A DNA stretch of 64,000 bases from Pseudanabaena sp. M085S1SP2A07QC (lineage in GTDB: Bacteria > Cyanobacteriota > Cyanobacteriia > Pseudanabaenales > Pseudanabaenaceae). Shown piece by piece: positions 46,499-54,791 of the stretch. The notes below the pieces were generated by a model. The model did not search any database, was not told where the DNA came from, and saw only the letters and a program-made list of their open reading frames with translations. Made by a program: the position numbers and the translations under genes. The DNA lies in assembly GCA_020404895.1 (NCBI GenBank), contig JADBWK010000064.1, positions 1-64,000 on the forward strand, given 5' to 3'. Numbering within the stretch: position 1 is the stretch's first letter; every line of letters begins with the position of its first letter.

Positions 46499-46885
46499 AT
46501 GCAAAGTGATGCTTTCCCTACACCACCGATCTATGTACATCAGTTTCAACCTCGGTTGGTAAAAAATGATTTCGAGCCTCAACAAGAAGGCGATAGTGAT
46601 CATCTACGCAATCTACTAGATGAGATTGAGATCCTGATGTCAGACTGCTCCACCGAAGAATCTCGATCTTTCTGGTCAGCAACTGATCGGATCAAGATCA
46701 AACATCGGGTCATTGCATCAATGCAAATGATTGAAAGCTTGTTTCTTGACTTAGCCATAGCTTCAACACAAGATCCAGAGATGATTTCCGCTGTTTCAGC
46801 AAGCCTTCGCTACACTAGCACTTCTCAATTCGGTCATTCAGAGCAGCTTGCAATCCCAGACTTTCTCAAGCAACGAGCTTGTTGA
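46499..46885 (+). CDS. Small protein of unknown family, paralogue 2
   Basis: A 128-residue soluble protein. HLRNLLDEIEILMSDCSTEE with SRSFWSATDRIKIKHRVI aligns with the core of paralogue 1: acidic helix, Cys-Thr/Ser-x-Glu-Glu, then SFWxA. A good ribosome site (GGGAGGATAT) precedes the ATG. Helical throughout by composition. No function is known; the operon position before two exported proteins is the only clue. Confidence 0.65.
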   Translation: MQSDAFPTPPIYVHQFQPRLVKNDFEPQQEGDSDHLRNLLDEIEILMSDCSTEESRSFWSATDRIKIKHRVIASMQMIESLFLDLAIASTQDPEMISAVSASLRYTSTSQFGHSEQLAIPDFLKQRAC

Positions 46886-47026
46886 GTTTTTGCAGTATTG
46901 ATGCCGATTTAATTTGGCTAAATAGCTTAAAAAAGCATAAAATCAGTTAAAAACCATTTTTATTACTTATAAATATCTGTAGCCCGAAAAAACTGGTTTA
47001 AATCATTTATAAAAAAGGTAAACATC

Positions 47027-47209
47027 ATGAAATTATTGTTTTCTGTTCTTTCAGCCTCCGTTTTGCTATTCCAATTTACGTATAGTGCATCTGCATATTC
47101 CCAAGACCCTCGCAGTTGTAGTGACCCTCGCACCCAATATCCGTCAAATCCCCCTTGTCAAAAACAGCAAAACTTACTTAACGTTTATTACAACAGAGTT
47201 AACTATTAA
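47027..47209 (+). CDS. Small secreted peptide
   Basis: 60 residues with an N-terminal Sec signal (MKLLFSVLSASVLLFQFTYS, probable cut after ASA). A mature part of about 36 residues is rich in Ser, Pro, Gln and contains two Cys (SQDPRSCSDPRTQYPSNPPC). It is only 20 bp upstream of the Tat-exported protein, so probably co-transcribed. Function unknown. Confidence 0.6.
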   Translation: MKLLFSVLSASVLLFQFTYSASAYSQDPRSCSDPRTQYPSNPPCQKQQNLLNVYYNRVNY

Positions 47210-47229
47210 TCAGACAGAGCAAAACAGTT

Positions 47230-47880
47230 ATGAGAAGGAAGCAGTTTCTTCAATTTGGAGCTGGCGCGATCGCGATGTTCTCATTGGATCGCCTCGGTAG
47301 AAATGCTGCTCAAGCTCAAGATTTTGCTGATTTTGCTAAAATGTCTAATCGCCAAAAATTATGTTCTCCTGTCCTCTCGGGAAGCATTGATCGGATCATG
47401 GGGGATGGGAATACTTCTGAAGTCCAACTCTTACGACTCTTACGCCTAAATAAAGCCCCTTTAAATCTTTATGGGGATATACCAACGATCTATCGGGAAG
47501 AAGCGACGATCGAGGGTGTTAACTATGACATCGCTTTTTGTCAGATGTGCTTAGAAACGGGATTTCTGCAATTTGACGGTGATGTTCAACCCGAACAGAA
47601 TAATTTTGGTGGTATTGGCGCGATCGGCAATGGAGCTAGGGGTGATAGCTTTAGCGATCGGCGCATTGGTATCAGAGCCCAGATCCAACATCTCAAGGCA
47701 TACGCCACTACCAAGCCTTTGGTACAGCCACTAGTTGATCCAAGGTTTGGTTTAGTGAAGCGAGGTACTGCGCCTTTGGTGGGGCAGCTTGCAGGACGAT
47801 GGGCTGAGGATACCAACTATGACAAAAAAATTATGTCAATTCTCCGTCGGCTCTACGAGTTGGCTGGTTTTTTTGCCTAA
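47230..47880 (+). CDS. Tat-exported glucosaminidase-like cell-wall hydrolase
   Basis: A 216-residue exported protein. The N terminus MRRKQFLQFGAGAIAMFSLD has the twin-arginine start and hydrophobic core, followed by AAQAQ as cleavage site. The mature domain resembles glucosaminidase (PF01832) proteins: YDIAFCQMCLETGFLQFDGD with the catalytic Glu, and NNFGGIGAIGNGARGDSFSD, then the QIQHLKAYA motif. It would cut peptidoglycan glycan strands. The stop is inside the left arm of a 33-bp hairpin. Confidence 0.82.
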   Translation: MRRKQFLQFGAGAIAMFSLDRLGRNAAQAQDFADFAKMSNRQKLCSPVLSGSIDRIMGDGNTSEVQLLRLLRLNKAPLNLYGDIPTIYREEATIEGVNYDIAFCQMCLETGFLQFDGDVQPEQNNFGGIGAIGNGARGDSFSDRRIGIRAQIQHLKAYATTKPLVQPLVDPRFGLVKRGTAPLVGQLAGRWAEDTNYDKKIMSILRRLYELAGFFA

Positions 47881-47940
47881 AACCCCAAAAGGATGAGGTG
47901 GCGCTTTGCGCCGCCTCATCCTTTTGGGGTTTTAGGCAAA
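47872..47940. terminator. 33-bp hairpin containing the stop of the hydrolase gene
   Basis: TTTGCCTAAAACCCCAAAAG+GATGAGGTGGCGC (47872-47904), the loop TTT and the right arm 47908-47940 match, with a single T:G wobble. The stop (47878-47880) and the last two codons are in the left arm. It is the longest stem of the family in this window. Confidence 0.9.
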
Positions 47941-47953
47941 TCGTTAACAATAG

Positions 47954-48047
47954 TAGGACTTACGCAACAATACTCTGAAACCCGCATTTCATAGTAGGGG
48001 CAATTCATGAATTGCCCCTACTATGAAATGATTTTGCGTAAGTCCTA
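47954..48047. mobile_element. TA-bounded MITE, copy 3
   Basis: Ends TAGGACTTACGCAA and TTGCGTAAGTCCTA. The inner palindrome TTTCATAGTAGGGGCAATTC+ATGAATTGCCCCTACTATGA is longer than in copies 1 and 2. 94 bp, no ORF. Confidence 0.88.
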
Positions 48048-48151
48048 AATAGAATTGAGATATCAAATTTGAAATGCTGAGCATTAAGCATTTATTGATT
48101 CCTCCGCTAAAATCTGTTCGACACCTCCACTATAAAACTTTTATTTTTAGC

Positions 48152-48772
48152 ATGGAAAAACACGAACAAATCACGATCGCAGAATATCAACTTACCGCAG
48201 AGTCATATCGTGTTGGCACATGGGATCACGATGTATCGCAAAATCGTGAGGCTCTAATCACAGCAATGCCTAGAGTGCCAGGTAAGATTTTGGATCTGGG
48301 TTGTGGTCCTGGACGAGATCTAGTTGCATTTCAGGCTATGGGGCACGAAGTAACGGGACTAGATGCCACTCCCTCATTTGTGGAAATGGCAAAACAGTCG
48401 GCTGGTTGTACAGTCTGGGAGCAGAGTTTTTTAAGTCTAGATCTACCCAGTAATTACTTTGATGGAATCTTTGCCAATGCTTCACTAATCCATGTACCTA
48501 GAGCAGACATGCTGCGGGTGTTAAAGAATTTACATAATGCTTTGTGCGATCGCGGAATCTTAGTGATGTCGATGGTGCGGGGAAATTACGAAGGTTTTTC
48601 CGAAAGACCTACGGGTTATCGCTATGTAAGTGGCTGGGAATATGAAACATTAGCGCCAAAACTTGTAGAAGCCCAATTTCAAATTCTGACGCATTATTAC
48701 CGACCTACTGGAGTTGCGATCGAAAATCAATCATGGTTAGTCCTCGTTGCCAAAAAAGCGATCGTCCAATAA
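48152..48772 (+). CDS. Class I SAM-dependent methyltransferase
   Basis: 206 residues from the ATG at 48152 (MEKHEQITIAEYQLTAESYR). The longer track start at 48074 adds a hydrophobic stretch unlike the family. Motif I is ILDLGCGPGRDLVAFQAMGH, motif II EVTGLDATPSFVEMA and the post-I strand YFDGIFANASLIHVP. The substrate is unknown. Convergent with cobS. Confidence 0.85.
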   Translation: MEKHEQITIAEYQLTAESYRVGTWDHDVSQNREALITAMPRVPGKILDLGCGPGRDLVAFQAMGHEVTGLDATPSFVEMAKQSAGCTVWEQSFLSLDLPSNYFDGIFANASLIHVPRADMLRVLKNLHNALCDRGILVMSMVRGNYEGFSERPTGYRYVSGWEYETLAPKLVEAQFQILTHYYRPTGVAIENQSWLVLVAKKAIVQ

Positions 48773-48868
48773 GCGAATGGGTTAGTGTCATGAATCATTC
48801 GCATCATCCAAAAGAAAAAAGCGTTGAAGAATACAGCAGTTATAGGAAATACATCGGAATTAGAAGTT

Positions 48869-49621
48869 TTACAAATAAGCGATCGCACATAAACTCAGCG
48901 CCTCAGTCCACTCCACGATCGCACCATAGGTATCGCCAGTATGTCCACCGAGTTGACGATTAAACCATGCACCGATTAGCCAAGTAAAGCTAAAGCCAAT
49001 TACCGTTAAACCAATCCCTAAATAAAATGAGTTGTAAAAATAAGCGATCGCAAAATTACCAGTCGTTAATAAAATCGCGACTAGCCACACTTGCCAATGG
49101 TGCAAATCCTCTTGATGAAATTTGCCCTTGCCGATCGCTTTGATGTAGGGATAAGCCATAATCGCGCGAAGCTGTCCCCATCTTGCCCAAGCCCAAATGC
49201 TTGTTAAAATCCAAAATCGCCGATCCTTAATTGCGGCGAGAGCAACAACTTTTAATAACAAAATCGTAATTCCTGCGATCGCGCCAAACGCACCCGTATT
49301 ACTATCCGACATCACCTCAAGGCGACGATTAGGATCGGTGACGGCAAGTCCATCGGCTGTATCCATTGCGCCATCGAGATGTAAACCGCCTGTGATTAAT
49401 AATCCTAATAAAATCGTGAGTAGCGATCGCAGATATATAAATTCTGGTGCGGGTTTAATTATTCCTAAACCAAAGTCGAGAGAGGCGATCGCGCTGCCGA
49501 TCAAAATGCCGATCAGTGGCGCATAGAGAGCAATTCCTCGAAAATCTAGCGTTCCTTGCGGACGTAAAGGCAAACAAGTATAAAAAATTAGCGCCGCTTG
49601 AAATTTTCGCCAATGCTGCAT
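48869..49621 (-). CDS. cobS: Cobalamin synthase (adenosylcobinamide-GDP ribazoletransferase)
   Basis: A 250-residue integral membrane enzyme joining adenosylcobinamide-GDP to alpha-ribazole, a last step of (pseudo)cobalamin synthesis. FYTCLPLRPQGTLDFRGIAL, LLITGGLHLDGAMDTADGLA (catalytic acidic motif) and VMSDSNTGAFGAIAGITILL are hallmarks. The C terminus is hydrophobic with several TM helices and HTGDTYGAIVEWTEALSL. Full length. No other cob genes nearby. Confidence 0.93.
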   Translation of the reverse strand: MQHWRKFQAALIFYTCLPLRPQGTLDFRGIALYAPLIGILIGSAIASLDFGLGIIKPAPEFIYLRSLLTILLGLLITGGLHLDGAMDTADGLAVTDPNRRLEVMSDSNTGAFGAIAGITILLLKVVALAAIKDRRFWILTSIWAWARWGQLRAIMAYPYIKAIGKGKFHQEDLHHWQVWLVAILLTTGNFAIAYFYNSFYLGIGLTVIGFSFTWLIGAWFNRQLGGHTGDTYGAIVEWTEALSLCAIAYL

Positions 49622-49781
49622 TTTAGAAAACCCATAAACTTAGAGGGAGCATAAAGCGCCATTTCTAATTTATGGGTTTTCTGTATCTTAGGTACGAAAA
49701 AATGGGAAATTTACCTTGAAGAAAGCTAGATTAGTTAGGATAGAGAAAATATTTTTATATAAAAAAGTTTGCATAGACAGC

Positions 49782-51053
49782 ATGATAAAACAGCGTCGTA
49801 TTTGGTCTTGGCTCGTAATTAGTTTGGTAGCGATCGCAGTGCAGTTTTTCTGGATGGGTGGCGCAAATGCTGCGGTGACAGACTATTTGCAAGAACAAAA
49901 ATTTCTGACTAATGTCTGGCAAATCGTTAATCGTTCTTACGTGGACGCTGATTTTAATCATCAAAACTGGTACAAAGTGCGCCGCCAGTTTATCAACCGT
50001 AAATTTAACAGTCGAGAAGATACCTATACGGCGATTAGGGAAATGTTAGCAACCTTGGATGACCCTTTCACAAGGTTTCTGGAGCCTGACAAGTTTAAAA
50101 GTATGCAAACCAGCACATCAGGCGAGCTAACAGGTGTGGGTTTACAAATCTCTGTCGATGAGCCTGATAACAATGTGACCGTAATTTCGCCAATCGAAGG
50201 TTCGCCTGCGGATGTGGCGGGTGTGCGATCGCGCGATCGCATTGTTGCCATTGACAACATTCCGACTAAGGGTTTGAGTCTTGATGAATGTGCGACCAGA
50301 ATGCGTGGCAAGATTGGTTCTGAGGTCAAGCTGAGTCTCGAACGCACTCTGGCTGATGGTAAGGGCTTAGAAAAACTGGATGTGGTAATTAAACGCGATC
50401 GCATTGCAGTTACGCCCATCATCGCCAAGCTCAACCAAGAAGCAAACCATAAGGTTGGCTATATCCGCTTAAATCAGTTCAATGGCAATGCCTCAGCAGA
50501 TATGGAAAAGATGCTGAAGAAGTTTGAAGTTGAAGGTGCGGATCGTTATGTTCTCGATTTGCGCGGTAACCCTGGTGGTCTATTTGATGCAGGTTTACAG
50601 ATTGCGCGGATGTGGATTCCTGAAGGAACTGTAGTTTATACCGTTGATCGGCATGGAGTACAGGAGAGTTTTGAAGCTAAAGGCGATGCGATTACGACAG
50701 ACCCTCTAGCGGTGCTGACTGACGGCGGTAGCGCTAGTGCTAGTGAGATTCTGGCTGGTGCTTTGCAGGAAAATGATCGCGCTCAACTAGTTGGGACAAA
50801 GACCTATGGTAAGGGCTTAATTCAATCTCTATATGAATTGGAGGATGGCGCAGGTTTGGCGGTGACGATCGCTAAATATGAGACTCCATTGCACCACAAT
50901 ATCCATAAGCGTGGCATTATTCCGAATGTGGAAGTTGCACTGACGGAGCCAATTACTCGTAAACAGCTTGGCACAAGTGAAGATCCACAATATGTAGCAG
51001 CTTTATCAGTTCTGGATGGAACTTATAAAAATGTAATTGCGAAGTCTGAATAA
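49782..51053 (+). CDS. Carboxyl-terminal processing protease (CtpA-like, S41)
   Basis: 423 residues from the ATG at 49782, chosen because it gives a clean Sec signal (IWSWLVISLVAIAVQFFWMG, cut after ANA); the track start at 49716 adds 22 unrelated residues. A PDZ domain (TGVGLQISVDEPDNNVTVIS) and the protease core with YVLDLRGNPGGLFDAGLQIA are seen. The Ser-Lys dyad is in LTDGGSASASEILAGAL and VGTKTYGKGLIQS. CtpA matures photosystem II D1 in cyanobacteria; this may be CtpA, B or C. Confidence 0.92.
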   Translation: MIKQRRIWSWLVISLVAIAVQFFWMGGANAAVTDYLQEQKFLTNVWQIVNRSYVDADFNHQNWYKVRRQFINRKFNSREDTYTAIREMLATLDDPFTRFLEPDKFKSMQTSTSGELTGVGLQISVDEPDNNVTVISPIEGSPADVAGVRSRDRIVAIDNIPTKGLSLDECATRMRGKIGSEVKLSLERTLADGKGLEKLDVVIKRDRIAVTPIIAKLNQEANHKVGYIRLNQFNGNASADMEKMLKKFEVEGADRYVLDLRGNPGGLFDAGLQIARMWIPEGTVVYTVDRHGVQESFEAKGDAITTDPLAVLTDGGSASASEILAGALQENDRAQLVGTKTYGKGLIQSLYELEDGAGLAVTIAKYETPLHHNIHKRGIIPNVEVALTEPITRKQLGTSEDPQYVAALSVLDGTYKNVIAKSE

Positions 51054-51067
51054 TCTCCCTAGTGACA

Positions 51068-51109
51068 AAAAAATGTAGGGGCAATTCATGAATTGCCCCT
51101 ACATTTTTT
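51068..51109. terminator. Palindrome equal to the MITE core
   Basis: AAAAATGTAGGGGCAATTCA+TGAATTGCCCCTACATTTTT is a perfect palindrome. It matches the internal part of the TA-bounded MITEs but lacks their TAGGACTTACGC ends. It lies between the convergent ctp and thiO genes and probably terminates both. Confidence 0.85.
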
Positions 51110-51116
51110 GTGTTTT

Positions 51117-52151
51117 CTACACATCGTTAAAAACCTCTAGGCTTATGCCATCCACGATAAAATCTGTAATCAGCTTAGCTGTAATCGGTGCAAAGAGAAT
51201 CCCATTACGATAGTGACCAGTCGCTAAAACTAGATTTTCATAATCACTTGCTCCTAAAAGTGGAATCTCATGGGGAGCATGAGGACGAAATCCCCACCAT
51301 GTCTCGATGATCGACATATCGGCGATCGCAGGATATACAGCAATGGCTCCATTTAATAACTGGGCGATCCCTGCGGCAGTATTGCCCTGCGAGAAGCCAT
51401 TATCTTCAACCGTTGCACCGATCACAATCGTTCCATCTTGTCGCGGCACAATGTAGCAACTTGGCGCATAAATTACCTTTTGTAATTTGCGATCGCTATC
51501 AAATACCGAAAGCATTTGCCCTTTAATGGGCTTAATCGGCAAAGGCATTAGCGATCGCGTCCACGCACCTGTTGCGAGAACATAGCGATCGCCTTGCAAT
51601 TTACCAGCGCTAGTATCGAGATGTGTCACGCGATTGCGATCTTGCCCAATTTGATAAACCGTGGTTCCTTCCAAAATCTTGATCGATAGAGATCGAGCTG
51701 CCGCTAGTAATGCTTGTGTGAGTTTGCGATTATTTACTTGTCCATCTTCAGGCAACCAGAGAGAGCCTAAAACAGATTTTCCCAGCCCAGATTGGCGCTT
51801 AAGAGATTCTTCACGGCTGATATATTGAGGATGTTTAGAGATAACTTGGCGATCGCTTTCTTCTAAAACTGGCGCAATTATTCCACAACACCAATATCCA
51901 CAGTCTTGCCCTGATAATCGCATCAAGTTCGCAATCCATTGTGGATACATTTCTCGGCTACGAATACCAAAATCTAAGAGATTACCTTCTAGGCGTTCTG
52001 CTTCGGGGGCTAGCATTCCTGCTGCTGCCCATGTTGCCCCAATTCCGCATAGATCGCGCTCAACTATAGTGACATTTGCGCCTTTTTGAGAAAGGGCGAT
52101 CGCTATTGATAAGCCGATAATGCCACCACCAATTACTAAAACATCAGACAT
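51117..52151 (-). CDS. thiO: Glycine oxidase ThiO
   Basis: A 344-residue FAD enzyme that oxidises glycine to iminoglycine for the thiazole ring of thiamine. It has the FAD loop VLVIGGGIIGLSIAIALSQK, the GATWAAAGMLAPEAE motif typical of ThiO, and PIKGQMLSVFDSDR. The C terminus NLVLATGHYRNGILFAPITA is also standard. In many cyanobacteria ThiO is fused to ThiG; here it is a separate gene with no thi neighbours. Confidence 0.92.
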   Translation of the reverse strand: MSDVLVIGGGIIGLSIAIALSQKGANVTIVERDLCGIGATWAAAGMLAPEAERLEGNLLDFGIRSREMYPQWIANLMRLSGQDCGYWCCGIIAPVLEESDRQVISKHPQYISREESLKRQSGLGKSVLGSLWLPEDGQVNNRKLTQALLAAARSLSIKILEGTTVYQIGQDRNRVTHLDTSAGKLQGDRYVLATGAWTRSLMPLPIKPIKGQMLSVFDSDRKLQKVIYAPSCYIVPRQDGTIVIGATVEDNGFSQGNTAAGIAQLLNGAIAVYPAIADMSIIETWWGFRPHAPHEIPLLGASDYENLVLATGHYRNGILFAPITAKLITDFIVDGISLEVFNDV

Positions 52152-52224
52152 TCCATTTCGCTCAATTCAGAATAATTAATTCAGCAATGCTGCGGTGGGC
52201 GTAGCTCTTTGCAACATTTTTGGA

Positions 52225-52291
52225 TTTTTTTAAAAGTATTGCGAAGCAATACTTTTAAAAAAATTTGGGTTTTACTACAGCGCATAGCGCT
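52225..52291. repeat. GC-GAA-GC hairpin plus short module
   Basis: TTTTTTTAAAAGTATTGC, loop GAA, GCAATACTTTTAAAAAAA (52225-52263), then GGGTTTTACTACAGCGCATA+GCGCT. It belongs with the composites at 13367 and 14839. It may terminate the downstream methyltransferase gene on the minus strand; its last base pair reaches the stop codon at 52290-52292. Confidence 0.8.
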
Positions 52292-52943
52292 ATATTTCAC
52301 AACGAGTTGCCACTACAGCATAAAACGGATCGCTACTTGCCATGCCAAACATCGCTAAAAAGGGAGAACTAGGTGGCACATTTGCGACTAGTTCAGGCCG
52401 GGTAAAGCCTTGTGGAACCGAGGCAAAATACTTGAATACTAACTTAGTGCGATCGCTTGCTTCAGCATCACGCCATGCTTGAATTGCCTTCTGATAAAAC
52501 ATCCGATTTGAGAAGCTAATAATCGCAATACCACCAACTTTTAGAATACGATGAATTTCCGCAAATATAGCTTCTGGATATTGTAAATACTGCACTGAGA
52601 CTGTGTTCAATACTGCATCAAAAGATTGATCATCAAAGGGTAATAATTGCTGTTTATTGAGGTTTTGGACAAAGTAATGATTCAGCCGAGGGTTTCTAGC
52701 CAACTCTTCAGCATTCAGTCCATGTCCTTCTATATGAGCAAATTTCATTTCGCAGGGCAGATGCGAAACCCAGCTACTCATCAGATCGAGAACGCGTGTA
52801 TTTGGCTGTAAGCGTTGACGATAAAGCTCTGTAAGTTGCTGAATAAAGCAATCGTCTACATGGGTGACAAAGCGCGGATAGTCATAGAACAGCGCATCAT
52901 CGGAGTTATCAAGTTTTGTACGTTGTTCTGAAGCGAGTTGCAT
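52290..52943 (-). CDS. SAM-dependent methyltransferase
   Basis: A 217-residue class I methyltransferase of a cyanobacterial/plant type. Motif I reads RVLDLMSSWVSHLPCEMKFA (L-M-S in place of G-x-G), motif II AHIEGHGLNAEELARNPRLN and the post-motif AVLNTVSVQYLQYPEAIFAE. The changed glycine loop (LDLMSSW) is known from this family. Its substrate is unknown. Start at 52943. Confidence 0.82.
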   Translation of the reverse strand: MQLASEQRTKLDNSDDALFYDYPRFVTHVDDCFIQQLTELYRQRLQPNTRVLDLMSSWVSHLPCEMKFAHIEGHGLNAEELARNPRLNHYFVQNLNKQQLLPFDDQSFDAVLNTVSVQYLQYPEAIFAEIHRILKVGGIAIISFSNRMFYQKAIQAWRDAEASDRTKLVFKYFASVPQGFTRPELVANVPPSSPFLAMFGMASSDPFYAVVATRCEI

Positions 52944-52980
52944 AGGTAGTTATAGCCAGAGATACCAATCCAATCATACT

Positions 52981-53435
52981 CAAATTTTAGGTGACGCTAA
53001 AGAGGTAGTGATAAAAAATCAGCTTTGGTTATTAGTCATAGAACTAAGTACAGGACAAAAAGCTTGAAACGCTCTCCCAGCAAGGACTTGAGTTAATAGA
53101 CTCAAAAGCCTTGCCTAGTAACGGTTTCAGGGGATTTTGGCGTTCTATTTTTGATTTTTTGTCCTGTACTTAGGTCATAGAATCAAAACGAAGCGATACG
53201 AAGCAATTTTGCTGTAACAAGAGCGATTCCACAAGCTTTAGCTCATATGTTGAGTAATTCGGAAACCGTGCAATCAACATTTGGCATGATTACCAATGGG
53301 AATGAATTTTTATTTTTGAAAACTGCACAAAATGAGTATGCCAATTCACGGTTATTCTCTTTAGTAAACCCAAATAATGAGCTTTATGAAGTATTACAAA
53401 TACTAAAACAGCTAGCCTCAAAAATATGTGTGTGA
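52981..53435 (+). pseudogene. HSDR_N-type protein relic, interrupted by a MITE
   Basis: With the 130-bp MITE and one 9-bp duplicate removed, the DNA reads KNQLWLLVIESKRS, then (after a 10-bp tandem duplication ACGAAGC(G/A)AT at 53188-53207) FAVTRAIPQALAHMLSNSET, then FGMITNGNEFLFLK and RLFSLVNPNNELYEVLQILK to the stop at 53435. This matches the second half of cyanobacterial type I restriction N-terminal-domain proteins (about 200 residues), in which LWxLVIESKR holds the nuclease E-x-K. The N-terminal half is missing. Confidence 0.75.
53044..53173. mobile_element. 130-bp MITE with 18-bp terminal repeats and 9-bp target duplication
   Basis: CTAAGTACAGGACAAAAA (53044-53061) and TTTTTGTCCTGTACTTAG (53156-53173) are perfect inverted repeats. 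The 9-bp GTCATAGAA stands directly on both sides (53035-53043 and 53174-53182). There is no ORF. The 9-bp duplication fits IS4-type transposases (inference). It is inserted in the HSDR_N relic. Confidence 0.95.
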
Positions 53436-53518
53436 GCTCTACGATCGTATGTTTTTTGGGTTCAGTTGCTCGAAAACTGTTGTAAATGTGATAGAGCTGT
53501 AGTATAGACAAGGACTAT

Positions 53519-54742
53519 ATGCGATCGCCAAAGCGAATGAATCGTAAATTTTGGATTATTGCCCTCATTTCTTTTATTAACTCCCTGAGTTTTACGATTC
53601 TGATCCCTGTGTTGTACCAGTATGGTAGACAGTTCAAATTAGATGATTTTCAGACTAGCTTACTATTTGCGATTTATGCGATCGCCCAATTTTTTGCTAC
53701 TCCAATTATCGGGAAACTATCTGATCGCTTTGGACGCAAACCACTATTAATCATCAGTTTGGCGGGGACAGTAGTTGCAAATCTGATGGCTGGAACAGCA
53801 GCAAGTGCTGCCGTCTTATTTTTCGCAAGATTTCTTGATGGCATCACAGGCGGTAACGCCTCAGTTGCTCAAGCTGTAATTTCTGATGTTACTACTCCTG
53901 AGAACCGTGCTAAAGCCTTTGGCATTAATGGAGCAGCCTTTGGTTTAGGTTTTATTCTTGGACCTGCAATCAGTTTACTTGCCCAGAAAGTTGCGCTGAA
54001 TACTCCTATAGGCAAATCCTTTGGAGCATCTTTTTTGGTGTCGGGAACAATCGCAGCGATCGCTTTACTTCTGACAATATTTCTTCTGCCAGAAACTCTC
54101 AAAACTAAGGCAAAAAAAGCACAAAACATCTTCGATCTTGGCTTAGAGAGACTGATCACAGGCTTGTTTATGCCCAAAATCGGGATTTTATTGATTATTA
54201 ATTTTCTAACGGGTATGACATTTACGCTGTTTACATTCGCATTTCAGCCCTATTTTCTGACAGTTCTCAAACAGAATAGCGATGGTTTAGCTTTAATGTT
54301 TTTGCTGTTTGGGGTTCTAGGTGTACTTATGCAGACTTTAGGCATTTCTCAAATGACAAAACATCTGCAACTAGTTCAGATTCTCTTTTTAGGATTATTC
54401 ATCCGTAGTCTTTCCTTCGTTTTGATGCCAATTTGGGAAGATGTACATTATTTTGTCACCGTTTGCGTTCTTTTCTCATTACTAAACTCAGTTGTGCAAC
54501 CGATGATCAGTGCGTTGATTTCCCTCCATACTAGCCCTGAAGAACAGGGCACAATTTTAGGGATAAACTCATCCTATCTGAGTATATCCAATGCTTTTGG
54601 ACCCATAATTGCAGGATTAGTTGTTAATCAAAACTATCCTTCTTCCTATGGCTACCCACTATATTTAGCAGGAATTTGCACTTTTCTAGTCCTAATTTTT
54701 GCAATTATAAAACGTAAAAGCTATGCAGTAAAGGCAATTTAA
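53519..54742 (+). CDS. MFS transporter (tetracycline-resistance-like DHA1 type)
   Basis: A 407-residue major facilitator with 12 predicted TM helices. The N terminus KFWIIALISFINSLSFTILI leads to the loop 2-3 motif GKLSDRFGRKPLLIISL (G-x-L-x-D-R-x-G-R-K), and motif C-like GAAFGLGFILGPAISLL is in helix 5. The second half repeats the fold with GSILGINSSYLSISNAFGPI-like packing. It probably exports a drug or metabolite; the substrate is unknown. Two start candidates (53519, 53537). Confidence 0.88.
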   Translation: MRSPKRMNRKFWIIALISFINSLSFTILIPVLYQYGRQFKLDDFQTSLLFAIYAIAQFFATPIIGKLSDRFGRKPLLIISLAGTVVANLMAGTAASAAVLFFARFLDGITGGNASVAQAVISDVTTPENRAKAFGINGAAFGLGFILGPAISLLAQKVALNTPIGKSFGASFLVSGTIAAIALLLTIFLLPETLKTKAKKAQNIFDLGLERLITGLFMPKIGILLIINFLTGMTFTLFTFAFQPYFLTVLKQNSDGLALMFLLFGVLGVLMQTLGISQMTKHLQLVQILFLGLFIRSLSFVLMPIWEDVHYFVTVCVLFSLLNSVVQPMISALISLHTSPEEQGTILGINSSYLSISNAFGPIIAGLVVNQNYPSSYGYPLYLAGICTFLVLIFAIIKRKSYAVKAI

Positions 54743-54791
54743 CTTTGCAGGTATAGAGGTAATTGCCTCTACACCTACAAACAAAGCTCTA

